Below, piece after piece: positions 11,699 through 24,847 of a DNA stretch of 64,000 nucleotides. The stretch is from Glutinoglossum americanum. Taxonomy: Eukaryota > Ascomycota > Geoglossomycetes > Geoglossales > Geoglossaceae. Location of the stretch: assembly GCA_020080175.1 (NCBI GenBank), contig JAGHQL010000063.1:60408-124407 (forward strand), in the 5' to 3' direction. Numbering within the stretch: the first letter of the stretch is position 1; each line of letters starts with the position of its first letter. The notes under the pieces were generated by a model. That model was not told the origin of the DNA. It did no database searches and saw only the letters and a list, made by a program, of their open reading frames with translations. The position numbers and the translations under genes are program-made.

Positions 11699-12114
11699 AG
11701 TTATGCAATTGGGAGGGGTCGGAGAATTGGAAATAGTGTGGAAGGAGTAATCGAGGAGACGATAAAAAAGAAACACCCCGTAGGGGTACGGTGAAATAGA
11801 CTTCAATTCATTTCTCATCTGGTCTACGGCTTTAAATCCCGGCGTCGCGATTCGGGACCCGCAGAAAGGTTTTGCTTGGGTACTCGGTGTATCATTCGAT
11901 CCTAGTTTGGCGCTTTCTCTCGTCACCCCATTTACCCCCCCGCCTTCTTCAGCAGCAATACTCGAATTTCCTCCGCTTCTAGCTGCCGCTCTCTGTCCTC
12001 CATCTGCCCCTGTCTTCTATTCTATGAAGGTCGATCTTTCTTTTATTATCAGTTCATGATCGCACTACATTCGGTATTCACGTCCCCCTCGGATGGTGTC
12101 CGAGGACGACACAC

Positions 12115-12135
12115 GCATACATACATACATACATA
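12115..12135. repeat. (CATA)n microsatellite
   Basis: About five perfect copies of the tetranucleotide CATA in intergenic DNA. Confidence 0.9.
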
Positions 12136-12866
12136 TCATGCATTGACCGGGGCAATTGTACTTTTTGACTCTCTGCGACTTCTTTCTCTATGGCGTTTTG
12201 GACCCTTGGCATTTTGGCACGGCTGGCTTTTTTCTTCACCCCTTGGCGTTATTCCCCACAAGCATTTTCATGAGTGACTTGGACGACGAGACGCCAATAA
12301 TCAAATTAAAGTGGTAGTACGTATTTATTCTTTTCTTCATACCAGACTCACTACAGAAGATTGAACCCTCCTAATTCGGGAGCGGGAGTTCGATACGCCC
12401 GGTTAGCGGAACGGAAGTTCTTGGTTGATAGCGCCCGGGGTGGGGATTTGCGAAGGCAAGATATGTAGTCATAAAGTAGTTGAGCATTAGAATGGGAAGG
12501 TATCAATGCCATCAGCAATTTTATGGTCTCCGTGTGCTAGAACCCTTGATACTCGCAGTCGCATCAAACTGAAAAAGAAGGGTATTTTCTAGAAAGAATA
12601 CTTATACACATAAAAGGAGGGCAGGCTAGTCACTTGGCTTATTCTGGGTGTCTCCAACTCCTCGGCATTTGTTTGTGCGCATATAGAGTCAGTGGCAAGA
12701 TATGTGTCCGCACCTACTGTGATCCAACAGTTATCTACCTCCGTCGTATCCACTCCACGACTAAGTATAGTTTTGATACCCGCACAGCACACGACAGACA
12801 AACGGTAGTATTCTGCAAGGTAAATAGACTAATAGAATCCCCCCGCATAACGCAGCTTGCCACAGC

Positions 12867-12903
12867 CATACATACATACATACCACACATACACACACAT
12901 ACA
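12867..12903. repeat. (CATA)n/(CA)n microsatellite
   Basis: Several CATA units grade into CA-rich repeats, directly before an A-run. It lies in the same tail-to-tail intergenic region as the 12115 repeat. Confidence 0.85.
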
Positions 12904-12942
12904 CTCGCAAAAAAAAAAAAGAAAACGCTGAGGTTCGAACTT

Positions 12943-12964
12943 AAAAGGTTCGGCGGAACCTTTT
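12943..12964 (+). other. Perfect 9-bp hairpin followed by T-run
   Basis: AAAAGGTTC and its reverse complement GAACCTTTT flank the loop GGCG, with three more T after the stem. It resembles a bacterial-type terminator but lies in a fungal tail-to-tail intergenic region, so a role in 3' end structure is only a possibility. Confidence 0.6.
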
Positions 12965-13573
12965 TTTGGGTCCGCCGACTCCTCGCTTACATCCCAGTTG
13001 GATGTGATTTTATTTACTCTGCCCGATGTGCTCAACCACCCGGCCACGACGGGGCATTGAGAAACCAAGGGCTCGAATAAAGCTTATGAGGTCCTGGTAC
13101 TCCCTAACTTTGCGTAAAAATGCGCACGTTAATTTTGGATATGTATTTCAGTCATCGGCAGCAAATAATAAAATATGATTACTTTTATGTTATAAATATG
13201 GGGTATCAAGGTTCGGATTCATACATGGCGGAGGGGGGATCTGCCATGCATTCTCATCTGCGCGTCTACATATACTTGGGTGTGAGGGGGTTTTTTTTTG
13301 GCGGGCTTTTGTATGTGGAAGGTTCGTTTTGTGAAGTGGACTCTCTCACCAACGGCTCCGTTTGTCTGCACAAAATCTCCCTCATTCTATTGTAACTCAT
13401 GTTTATTTTGGTTAATGGTACTAAGTGCATAGCTGGCCTTTGTTGACTAAGAGCGTGATGTGCGCTTTGGGGATTCAATTTCGAGGGGGAGGTAGTAGAC
13501 TGAGAATTTTCATTGCTATGGAAATCTCTCCGGCCGTCAACTGGCTATCTCTAGCCGGAGTAATACCTAAGGC

Positions 13574-15877
13574 TCACACCTCGGCTCCATACGGAGAACG
13601 TTGTTCCAGTGATCTCTCAACTCTTCCTATCAACAATGCATCAACTATGGATCCCTTTCCGCATATATCCGGGGATGCTGGTAGGCATAGCAACGCATTC
13701 GCGCCCTTCAGGCTCCCAACCCTTGAGCTCCGCTGGCCTCCCGTGCTCCTAGCACGTATTGAACCGTCGCTATGGAACGCGGCTAGCGCGCGGTGATACT
13801 CTGGCCTCTGGGGGTCTGGCAAGATATCGTGATCTAGGACTACCCGTGCGCGAGGAAGGCTCGCTGGCTCGATATTCGCGGCTCGTCGCAGGGCTGGGAG
13901 TACAAAAAGGTGGAGCGTGGTGATGGCGGAAGCGGGGTTACCTGGGAGGGAGAACACAAGTTTGGATGTCCAGTTGCCGGTAGCGGAGTCCTTGTGGGGG
14001 ACTGTGGCGAAGGTTGTGGGTTTGCCGGGCCTCATATTCACGCGGCCAAAGTGGATTATTCCGCCTAGGCCGTGCTCAATAGTCGGTTTTAGGAGGTCAA
14101 GTTCACCCATCGAGACGCCGCCTGTAGTGACAATGACGTCTACGCGGAGAAAGGCAGCACGGAGAGCTTCTTCTAGGGCATTCGATCTAAGAGGGAGAAT
14201 CAGATTTACGAGAGCTAGTTGGGTACACATTGTAGGATTAGGTAAACTTACGTATCACTAGCAATACCCAAATCTATGGTTTCAAACCCCCATCCCTTTA
14301 GCGCAGCTAAAATCGTGGGCCGGTTGCAGTCTCTAACTTCTCCAAGCCGTAATTCTCCGGTTTTATCATGAGGGACAATCTCGTCGCCTGTACTAAGGAC
14401 CCCAACGATTGGCCGTTCATAGACTACAGCCTCCAGTATCCCCACAGATGCCAGTAAGCCCAGTTCGCCGCCCACAGCAGTTATTTCATCTCCCTTCCTC
14501 AGTATAATTTCTCCAGATTGGATGTCACTCCCAATCTCTCGTACGTTTTCCCCAGGTTTGACTTTGTCGGTTAGTATTTCGACTTCCTTTTCCTCATTTG
14601 TCTCCGTAGTACTTGTCAGGACTGTATCCTCTACCATGACGACAGACGTTGCTCCCTTTGGGAGCGGTGCCCCAGTAGTTATCCGCGCAATTTGTCCTGG
14701 TTGTAGTGGAGGGGTTTCTCCCGGGCGCGCATTCGATACCGATACCACAGGAAAAACACCTTTGGTGCTAGGTCCGTCCCACGAGACGATGACTGCGTAC
14801 CCATCTACAATACTAGCTCGAAAAGCCGGAACCGATTCCGGCGCTACCACAGCTTCGGCCAGAGTGCAACCCACAAGATTCTCACTAACCCTTGTTTTGA
14901 CAGTCCGAGGGGCCGGGGTGTTTGCGGCTATCAGAGCAGTAGCCTCATCAACTGAGAGCATAGGGTATGGAGACGAGCGGTAGCGTCGTGAGGGCCCTTC
15001 CTTGGGGTCATTGGATCTAGGATGTAGGAGTCTAGTTGTATGCGCGACAGGTGCTGAGTGGCCTCCATGTGAGTGCTGGTGGTTGTGACTGTGATCATGG
15101 CTATGGTGATAATGAGCTTGCCCGCTTCCCGCGCTAGCAGCGGCGCTTTTAGCAATGCCAGCGTCTTGCTCCAGCTTCTTTACGCCCCCTGCATGTAAGG
15201 ATCTCGAGTCTGCCCCAGCCGCTTGTAGGCAGGCATGCGGAAGCAGTGCTAGGACAGCGAGGAGATTCTCTTTTGCCCCCTTGGGCGAGCCAGGAAGGGT
15301 GATGATTAATGTTTTGTTGCGAACGCCCGCTACCGGTCGGGCCATTAGAGCAACTGCCCAGGTATACAGTTAGTCTTAGCGGTCTCAACCGAGCCTTATA
15401 TGAGATTTACATGGTGTAACTGTTAGAGAAGCTGCAAGCATGCCATGGCTAGTCTTGAAGGATTAGCTCTAATTGCCCCTCGGATGACTATTTCGACTCA
15501 CGTAAGTCCTGACGCCTGCTTATGAAGTAGAGGAGTGATAGCCTAAATGAATTGCTATGAGCTTATACACAGTTAACTGAACTCAAATTAACGGGTTCTC
15601 TAACCTCTGGTGTTTTGTCTTTCACAGCGAATCCAGTCCCGCCGCTTGTTACTACTAAGTTCACGGCTACGTCCAACTGGTCTGTCCATTGAGTGACAGC
15701 GCGCTGGATCTGGCCTATGTTATCAGGTACTATCTTCGTCTCGACGACTTCCCATTGGCCCCGACCGTCTATGTGGAATACATCCCTGAGGATATCCCCC
15801 GTGGTATCAGTGAGGGGATCTAGGAATGCCGTATCCGAGATGATTAGAATGGCTGCTTTCAATATAGTTGGGCTCAT
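13574..15877 (-). CDS. cnxE: Gephyrin-like molybdenum cofactor synthesis enzyme (MogA-MoeA fusion)
   Basis: This bifunctional enzyme carries out the last steps of molybdenum cofactor synthesis: adenylylation of molybdopterin (MogA part) and molybdate insertion (MoeA part). Its product is needed for nitrate reductase and similar enzymes. Five exons on the minus strand: 15877-15605, 15542-15502, 15448-15411, 15353-14252 and 14186-13574; 2067 nt, 688 aa. The N-terminal MogA domain shows VTSGGTGFAVKDKTPE, then PLLHKQASGLTHGML and ARPVAGVRNKTLIITLPGSP. A linker of about 80 residues contains a histidine-rich stretch (about 12 His in 25 residues). The MoeA part follows, with SIVDGYAV, ITTGAPLPKGA, GVLSTGDEIV, VTTGGVSMGELD and LVFSLPGNPAS. 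The order MogA then MoeA matches animal gephyrin and Aspergillus CnxE, not plant Cnx1. Exons 2 and 3 are only 41 and 38 nt. Confidence 0.94.
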
Positions 15878-16162
15878 TGGTTTATATCCGTCAAGTGATG
15901 ATTGTTTAATTTATAGAGATGGGGTAACGATATTGCTGATGTAAATGGTGACCTTTGCAGCAAAATAAGTAATTTACAAGGGATCCACCTGTCCACATGT
16001 GGTCGCCTTTCGCTTGATGTCATCGTTTTGATATAGCACATATCTACCAGAACGCCTCTCCTTTGTTTTCGCGCATATGCGACTGAGTAGGAATACAATG
16101 ATCCACCAAGGCTGAGAACCCCAACGGATGCCGACGCTTAAGCACTCTTGATATGATTCCGT

Positions 16163-16991
16163 TCATGCAAAGTCCGGGGCTTTTCCAGATACCAACAGTC
16201 CAATGATAAGCCCAAATAGTCCTAGGACTGAGCTGAAAATCTCAATAACGAGAATCTTGACGAACCTAAACCGGCACTATTAGCAATGCACCTAACGCTG
16301 AAAAAATCAGTCGCATTTATCCCGTAACCTACAATGTTGGATCAGCAGCATCTGCCAAAGCTGCGCCACTTCCATTGATACCCACCGATACACCACAGAT
16401 CAGATTACACATCCCGACCGTCAGTCCTGCCCAGAACAGTGCATATCCTGTGTAATAGTTGCTATACGAGTACAGCGCCTCCCCTTCAACGTCCTTGAGT
16501 TTCCCGGAGAAGACAATCGACATGATTACGCCGTATATAGCCACAACTTCGCAGAATATGATGGAGATGAGGTTCTTGGTGCGGATACGAGGGGCCTTGA
16601 CGCCACCTCCGAGAATTGATGAGCCGGTAATGAAAATTCCCCTAAGGATAAACGAGATTAGTATGAGCAACAGGGTCCAGATAGATATGGGTATATGCCA
16701 TACCACGCAGCTCCGACCACTGATAGGCCGATGCAGAGGGCTATCCCTAGGTCTGCCCAAGCGTAGGGCGAAACAGCCTCTAGAAAACCACCAACCTACT
16801 TGCCTTTAGCCACAGCAAGAGATACCATAGTGGGATAGTGTACGAACATTGAAAGCTTCTCCATCTCCTGTAAAGAGCATATCTAGGACATCTGTTAATC
16901 ATCTTAGCGATCAAAGTCGGCGGGAGTACTCACAAGCTCCCACTACTGCCAACGCAGAGGTCGCGCCATACGCGCCATAATAAAGACTCAT
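16163..16991 (-). CDS. vma16: V-type proton ATPase subunit c'' (proteolipid)
   Basis: A membrane proteolipid of the V0 rotor ring that carries protons into vacuoles and endomembranes. Five exons on the minus strand: 16991-16934, 16882-16848, 16795-16704, 16641-16333 and 16265-16163; 597 nt, 198 aa. The sequence matches the c'' type rather than c or c': [20 protein letters not shown], then [19 protein letters not shown], then [18 protein letters not shown] with the essential membrane glutamate, then [20 protein letters not shown] and a last helix ending SGKAPDFA. Four to five hydrophobic segments are evident. The second exon is 35 nt. The start methionine is separated from the divergent TFIIA gene by only about 240 bp. 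Confidence 0.94.
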
Positions 16992-17228
16992 TGCCTCACC
17001 TTCTTCTTCGATCAGCTAGTCGAAGCAGAAGTGATGAGTAGAGAGTTGGAAGAAGGAAGCTCGCATCTAAAGAAAGACGGAGGAACCACGAATATGCCAA
17101 GGAACATAGGTGGAGCATTAAGCCTGCTTACTCAGCATTTGCTCTATAGTTAGTTATGGGATGCCCTCTGCTTCACTACAGGTATCACTCATCGCAACGT
17201 CGTTCTCGCAAACTGCTACGACGTCAAG

Positions 17229-17686
17229 ATGAATTCTCAGACATACTATGAGCTCTATCGTCGTAGCAGGTACTATTACGACTGTATGCGCTCATTTCAG
17301 AGGCCTTAACTAACGGGCAGTCAGCATCGGGATGGCTCTAACCGATGCTCTTGACGACCTCATCAGCGAGCAGCGCATCGCACCCCAGCTCGCCATGAAA
17401 ATCCTCGCAAACTTCGACCGAAGCATCACTGAAGTCCTCTCTGAGAAAGTGAAAGCGCGCTTGAGCTTTAAGGTACTTTTTGCAGCTTTTCACTTACACT
17501 CTCACCATACCGTAGCGCTAACCCGATCACTACGAAAAGGGTCACCTTGACACATACCGATTCTGCGACGAAGTGTGGACGTTCCTGATAAAGGACGTCA
17601 CATTCAAGATGGAGAGCACGCAGCAAGTTCACGCCGATAAGGTCAAGATTGTTAGCTGCAATAGCAAGAGACCTGGCGAAGTCTAG
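17229..17686 (+). CDS. toa2: Transcription initiation factor IIA small (gamma) subunit
   Basis: This is the small subunit of TFIIA, which stabilises TBP on promoters for RNA polymerase II. Three exons: 17229-17269, 17325-17472 and 17540-17686; 336 nt, 111 aa, normal for the family. The protein starts [20 protein letters not shown], continues with [19 protein letters not shown] and [17 protein letters not shown] in the N-terminal helical part, and ends with the beta-barrel segment [20 protein letters not shown] and [14 protein letters not shown]. The introns are 55 and 67 nt. It is divergent from the V-ATPase gene with a promoter region of about 240 bp. Confidence 0.95.
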
Positions 17687-18015
17687 TAGTTTGGCTACTT
17701 GGGATAATGAGGGTGAGCGGAAGGATCTGGCTTCTTTGCTCCTGGGAAGGGAAGGGATTCTTGCATTTTATCTGTTATTCTACAGGCGTTCGGATACCTG
17801 GGGGATAGTGGCGCAAACGAGACTTTCTACGTTAATATTCGTAGTCCGAAATACATGGTCCTCTACTACTAGTCAGTGCGTCTAAATATGAGGCTTCGGT
17901 AATACTGAAACGCCTTGCTTGGCTCGAGAAACCAACGCGAAGCAGTCGCTATGCCAAACCTACCCAAATTCCTTCTCCATCTTCCGCCCCGCCCTCCCTC
18001 AACCCATATAGAACT
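17687..18015. other. Short intergenic spacer
   Basis: The 329 bp between two co-directional genes contain no coding signal. The last 70 bp are CT-rich, as expected just upstream of a fungal start codon. Confidence 0.5.
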
Positions 18016-18813
18016 ATGATCCGCACTCAGCAATGGATCGCTATAGCTATCGCCAGCGGCCTCTGCGCAGCAGCCAACGGCATGTTCGCTAAGCTGTGAG
18101 CTCTTCCCTTGGCCTCATCATCACCTCAAACCGTTGACTAAACCGATCCTCTTAAAGGACAACGACGAAGCTGACGACGAGCATCGCGGGCGCGATTGCG
18201 CATTCCGTGGGGCTGTCGAGGGGGAATAAGATCGTAGAGTTTGGGATTAGAGCGGTGGGTTCCTAGTTTTATTTCGAAAGAACGATATATATATTTGTTT
18301 GGAGATCTTCTTTGCTGATAAGATAAATCAACACAGATTTTCTTCGGTCTGAACCTCCTCTTCAATGGCATAGTGAGTCCCGCACTATCCCCTTCGAGAA
18401 ACCTCTCAAAACTAATCCCCCAAATAAAGATGTGGGCCCTCTTTACCTCGGCCCTCAAACGCAGCCCCTCTACTACCCGCGTCTCCATAGTCAACACCTC
18501 CGCGAACTTCCTCTTTAGCGCCCTCCTCGGGCTCGTAATCTTCTCTGAGGCGTTGCCGCCACTGTGGTGGCTTGGAGCTGCGCTGCTGGTTGTAGGGAAT
18601 TTCTTTGTGGGGAAGAGGGATGGGGATGGTGAGAAGGTGAAGGAGGAGAATGAAGAGGAAGAGGAGGGGGAGGAGGAGGATGATGATGATGGAGAGGTAA
18701 GGGAAGATGTGCCGTTACTGGTGAGGAGGGATGCGGATGGGGAGGAGGAGGAGGAGGGGAAGGAGGATGACGACGAAGAGGGGGTTGATAATATCCCTCC
18801 TCCCGTTAGATAA
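18016..18813 (+). CDS. TMEM42-like multi-span membrane protein with acidic tail
   Basis: A small membrane protein of the EamA/drug-metabolite-transporter superfamily, similar to animal TMEM42. Four exons: 18016-18095, 18158-18254, 18337-18372 and 18430-18813; 597 nt, 198 aa. Four hydrophobic segments can be seen, beginning MIRTQQWIAIAIASGLCAAA, then IFFGLNLLFNGIMWALFTSA, then NTSANFLFSALLGLVIF, then WWLGAALLVVGNFFVGK. The first two thirds are therefore a half-size transporter-like bundle whose substrate is unknown. The last 60 residues are extremely acidic, with long runs of Glu and Asp, and contain a DVPLLVRR motif. This GAG/GAT-rich tail looks like a local repeat expansion. One exon is only 36 nt. 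Function is not established; the family link rests on the membrane core. Confidence 0.8.
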
Positions 18814-19813
18814 AGTACATTAATCAGCTATGCGCTTCCTACTACAACTCCTATTCTGCTGAGCTATCGATAGACCGCACAGACAGCATTCCACGGAGGG
18901 TTTTTAGAGACAAGCGGAGGTATCTTGTACAACAATGTATTCGATCTTTCCCCCATATATATCTGCTTTTACTCTCCCGTCTATGATCAAGGCTATGAGG
19001 TAGGTCGCTCTGCCATACCGCCAGGGCGATCATGGTCAGATGAGAGGAGTATACACATCGAACTAGGGCTCCATATAATTACCCTATCTCAAATTTTATA
19101 CATAGAATGCTACTGCCGTCAGCAAAAAGCTAGATAATTCCCGCGATATGTCCTCATAACAGTCACCGCCATCACCTAGACTATGGGTTATGAGAGTGAT
19201 CCAGTCAACAAAATCAGTCACCCCTGGCGAAGTAAAAAATTATATACCTACCACCGTTTTCATGAACGGCGGCACAAACGGAATCGGAAACGTTGTCAGA
19301 GTCCTCCGCGACTGCCGTGGCAATGCCGGTGCCGTCCCAGATGCCAAACTCGTATTACGGGTTAGCTCTCTCAGACTTCCCGCTGCGGGCCTTGGATAAT
19401 GTTGTCTTATGGGTACAGCTGTCTCGCAAAACGATGAGGAAATACGAGGGAAGGAAGGAGAAGATGGCTCATCTTCAACATGGGTATTACCAGAAAACTC
19501 TTCAACGTCCGTCACATCCGACCCTCCACCACGCTCATCGAACGGAAGGCTGGGTATCTGTCGTGTATAGGGGTAGAGTGGTGTTGTGATAGGGGATTGG
19601 AGCTTCCGGACTGAGTCCTGGAGGTACATGGACGAAGAGAGGATAGATGGGGTGATCGGGTGTCGAGGTTCGGTTCCTAGGAGGGGCCTATTAGTGGAAA
19701 AAGTTCAGGTGCTGTGGCAGCAGGAAAGGCTAACCCGCTGGCAAGTCTCTTTGACCTGTCGTGGTAGGGCTCGGATAGGTGCTAGTTCTCGAAGTATCTG
19801 CCGTCACATATAT
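18814..19813. other. Intergenic, tail to tail; possible extra 3' exons of the minus-strand gene
   Basis: This 1 kb separates two converging genes. On the minus strand between about 19500 and 19815 there are open segments flanked by plausible splice sites. One candidate acceptor follows ACTAAATATATGTGACGGCAG near 19800. The unrecognised minus-strand gene may therefore extend further than the simple stop used here. No independent gene was found. Confidence 0.45.
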
Positions 19814-21864
19814 TTAGTTTTCAGATGCAAGGGGTCTGGATCCAGAGGAAACCCGACTTTTTATCAAGGCGGGTTTTAGGGATTTCCCGCTCACTGCGGC
19901 TGACGGCTCTAGTGAGACTTGGACTGGCGTTCCCCTGGTCCCTAGTGAAGATGATAAAGCCGCCTTTTTAGGTAATGGAAGCGGATAACTATACTGTCGG
20001 CAAGATGACAGGGGCAAAGAAGCAGTCCTCCTTCGCTTTCTAGCGTTGGCCACTTCAGAGAGTTGAGCATTATCTTGGTCAGGCAGATCATCGAGAATTT
20101 CATCTTGAACCTCTATCAGTGTTCGTCGCACAGGCTTTGTGACCCTCCAAGGCTCCTGGCTATCATGTTTAGGCCATCCGCTTGTAATGACAAGGGGGAG
20201 TCCAACCGGTTGGGGGTATTGGCTAAGAGCTTTACCAAGGAAGTGCAGGCCGACCGGCGTGCTTTCAATATCAGTGGCCCGCTGTCCCGCACTCAGCTCT
20301 TCCTCTTCTTCGTCCTCCCCCGGGCTTTGGGATTCGCTGCCCCCCTCATCACTATCCTGACCATCCTCTTCGTCTAAGCTATCCTTCTCGCTTGAGTCAC
20401 CGGTATCTTCGTCTAATTGGGAGTCTTTCTTCCTCGCAGGTGCCGTGACGCAAGCAAATTGCTCGTAGATTTCTTGATCAAAGGTCGCTCGTCTTTTCAT
20501 TGCTGAAGGCGGAAAAGAAAACATTGTCATTTGAGAGGTGCCCCCTTTGCTGTGGGCCATGGTAGCAATTTTCCTAGATGATTCATGTGGCTTGATTGGA
20601 GAAAACTGAGTACGTGAGTCCTCAACGAATGACACTTTTCGCCGAGGCTTCCTCATCGGTGAGGAACTCGACAGTACTAGGTCCATACCATCGTCTCCGG
20701 TCGGGGGCAGCCTAGGGACTCTATATAACCCTCGTAATCCGGGTTGGCTTGCTGGAGGGATTGCGGATGTCTGTTGTGGTCCTTTATTCCTAACCCACGG
20801 CCGTACTGGAGCCTGTTTGTCCTCAGTGGCTGTGAAATCTGGTCCTAAATCTAGTTCTAGGATACGGAGTACTTCCGAGTTCACTAAAGTTAACTCTCCC
20901 ACATCTATTGACCCACCCGTGCCCTGCATCTTCTGATATCTCCAAGCCATATTGGTCGGCGACACTTTAGTGCTCGCCGACCCATCGAATCCGCTGCCTC
21001 TCCTTCGGGCCCTGTACACCCTATCAGTTGTACTGGCTGGCATTCTAAACTCTGAAAGATCGATATATGAATGTGGTCTTCTCTTGGATGTGGCACTGTT
21101 TCTTAGGATACCCAGCGGCTTCCTCGCCCGGTGTGAACGTAGACCCGGCCTTTGAGCTTGGGAGTTAGCCTCACTAGACGTCAATAGATCTGAATCCCCA
21201 TAAATTGGGTCATCAATGAGATCGCACGGTGTGTCTGAGTCCACAGGTTCCTGTAAATCATAAGCAGTAGTCTCATTAGGATTGTAGGTTGAATACGTAC
21301 GCAATGCAGCACTGAATCATCCGTGGTTCTACTGACTAGTACTAGCTCACTGGCCGGTGCTCGTCGTTTCCGCACTACACCTTTACGTTTTCTAGAGAGC
21401 GTAAATTGATCGTTGCCAACCGCAAGACGAGGCCTCCTGTCGGTTTGAGCTTTGCCAACAGTGCATTCAGTACCACCCCCAACGGATCTTTTCTCCCCTA
21501 AATAAGTCGAGGCTATATGTTTTAGCTTGCTGATAGCTCCCAAGTGAGCCTCCTCACTCGGGCTAGCCGACTGGTCGTACGCATCACCATCTTGAATCTT
21601 GTTATTCTCATCCGGCTGCAGTTTGTGATCTGGAATACTAGTTAACCCTACAGCTCTTGGCCCCGTAATACGCCGTGGCGAAACCTGACCCTCCGGAGAG
21701 ACGCTCTCATTTCCAGCGGCCTTGGTTAATAATGTACCACCCTCTAGAGCACTCCCTAGTCCGAGCTCCGCTTTATCCCTCTGACGCCTGCGCACAGAGC
21801 GTCTAGGCGTCCTTGCCAGTGCACGCATGAAATCGTCCAAACCAATGCGGGACGTCATCTCCAC
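19814..21864 (-). CDS. Unrecognised disordered, probably nuclear protein
   Basis: Two exons, 21864-21301 and 21250-19814, joined by a 50-nt GT-AG intron, give 666 aa. A start three codons in (MTSRIGL) is equally possible. I do not recognise the family. Almost the whole chain is predicted to be disordered: basic clusters (RRSVRRRQRDK, SRKRKGVVRKRR, SSPMRKPRRKVSF), many SP/TP sites, and one long acidic block around residues 490-530 (DEDTGD, EEDGQDSDEGG, EDEEEEEL). Short hydrophobic islands such as GLHFLGKALSQYPQPVGLPL may be docking motifs. The composition suggests a nuclear or chromatin-linked cell-cycle substrate, but that is inference only. The C-terminus is uncertain because spliced extensions toward 19.3 kb are possible. 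Confidence 0.65.
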
Positions 21865-22702
21865 GTTTCACCTTGGGGGTCAGATTTGATGTTCACCAAA
21901 GTCTGGGAAACCATTGCAAAATATTAGCGTTGTCGGCTCATGAGTTGAAGGCGTTGACCGCTTACATCCAAGGAGGTCCTTAACTCGAATATTATACTAA
22001 TTTTTAGAATGGAAACCCTTACTTAATATATCTGAAAAGGGTAAGGAAACCGAGGAAAAGACGAAATTTGAACCAGCAGCCTAGGCGTTTGTTGGTAAGA
22101 GTAGAGCTTACACCTCAAATGCACCTCGTTTTCATTTACAAAAAGGAGGTGACAGAGGGTGTGCGTGATACCGGAGAAAGTAACAGTTTTTAGGTAGATA
22201 GGATATTTATAGTTGTCTCCAACGATGGGGGTTGCTCTGGAGGTGAATATGAGCGAGGGATGGGGGGGCCTACACGTTCACCATGTCCATCGGCTGAACT
22301 AGGACGGGTATGACTGGCAGACAGACAAGTAATTTGGTAAACATCAAAAGTGAACGAAAAGTATCCTAAATTTTCTCTATTCGCCGGGTCCCGTCCGTTT
22401 TCGCAGCCAGGAGCTTTTTGCTATTAAGGGCAGGTTCAGCGCAATTTCCCCAATTTGCACCAAAAAAGGCATTAGGGGGTTTCGGGGTTTCGATGACGCC
22501 AGTTGGAAGGCAATCCTCCCGCCATTGCGCTGGCTGAACCGTACGAGCAAGGCAACGAATGAAGGGGCACCATCAAAAATTACAAAAAAGGGGGAGGGAC
22601 GAATGTTTGCCCATGCTGCATATGTATGTACAATACAAAAGTAGTCTCCCATTTCTAGAAGGCCCACGCTTGCAAAACTCACAAAAAGTGACCATATGCA
22701 AT
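21865..22702. other. Intergenic spacer
   Basis: The 838 bp upstream of the disordered-protein gene and downstream of the PP2A stop contain no convincing gene. A TTCAAAT-type B-box-like sequence on the minus strand near 22070 is not accompanied by a foldable tRNA. Confidence 0.5.
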
Positions 22703-24097
<1,395 letters not shown>

Positions 24098-24847
24098 GGC
24101 TATGTTGATATTGCGGTTTGACGAAAGAAAGTATCGCAGATCTGTCTGGTACTCTGGTTGTGGTTGAACAAGTGGGAGGCAAACAACGATGCAAGTGACT
24201 ATCTAGGCCAACTTTTATTGACTTTGGGCGTATCCAGAGCCTATGTATGAAGTTCCGAGTGCGAAAGTGAAATGTATTATTCCATGTAAGAAGCGTGGGG
24301 TATCTTGAGAAAGATGGTGGTGGAGCGGCTCTAGTTTGGTTAAACACACTGCCACGCACTAGCCACAGCGCGCGCTAAGCTTTGATCTTCATTTCACTCA
24401 ACAGAGGCCCAGGATCCATCTATCATACTTTTACAAATACATGTATCGAACTATTTTCAGGCCGGTGACTGAAATTAAAATTCATTTTCTCTTCCCATAT
24501 AGTGGTAGTTGCCGGCTTACTTCCTCTTACGTCCCCAAGCGCTGTGTACTAAATAAATACAAGAAGCTGGAAGCATCCCAGATTTTGCCCATTTAGCAAT
24601 ACATGATCCTGAAAAGCATAGAATATCTGCGGGAAACACATGGGGTAATGTTGGTATCAAGAAATTACTGATCAATGAATCGCACGCAATGCGCTGATAG
24701 TTTGGGAAACGGCCCCCCCTATGTGATGCACGTTGCTAGTTCTGAGGAAACAAACAAATCTTACATAAATAACATGCAAACTGAAAAGCGTGAGCACCAC
24801 AGGAACGCTCATTTCGTCGTATATGTCGTGTCGTCTTCATTAAGCTA
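24098..24847. other. Intergenic spacer
   Basis: The 750 bp between the PP2A start and the Pps1 stop, two genes on the minus strand, show no coding signal. It presumably holds the PP2A promoter. Confidence 0.5.

Larger units (their letters stand above)
11699..13573. other. Intergenic, tail to tail, with microsatellites
   Basis: The 1.9 kb between the SUMO protease and the convergent gephyrin-like gene show no credible coding region. It contains ACAT-type microsatellites at 12115-12135 and 12867-12903, an A-run at about 12910-12920 and a strong hairpin at 12943-12964. Confidence 0.6.

Noticed and set aside
12380-12440. GTTCGATAC string resembling a tRNA T-arm
   Set aside because: No matching D-arm, anticodon arm or acceptor stem could be placed around it.
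12943-12964. Rho-independent terminator
   Set aside because: The hairpin with T-run is real, but the genome is fungal; such terminators do not serve nuclear RNA polymerase II, so only the structure is reported.
22060-22130. GGTTCAAATTT string on the minus strand resembling a tRNA B-box
   Set aside because: The surrounding bases do not fold into a cloverleaf and no A-box lies at the right distance.
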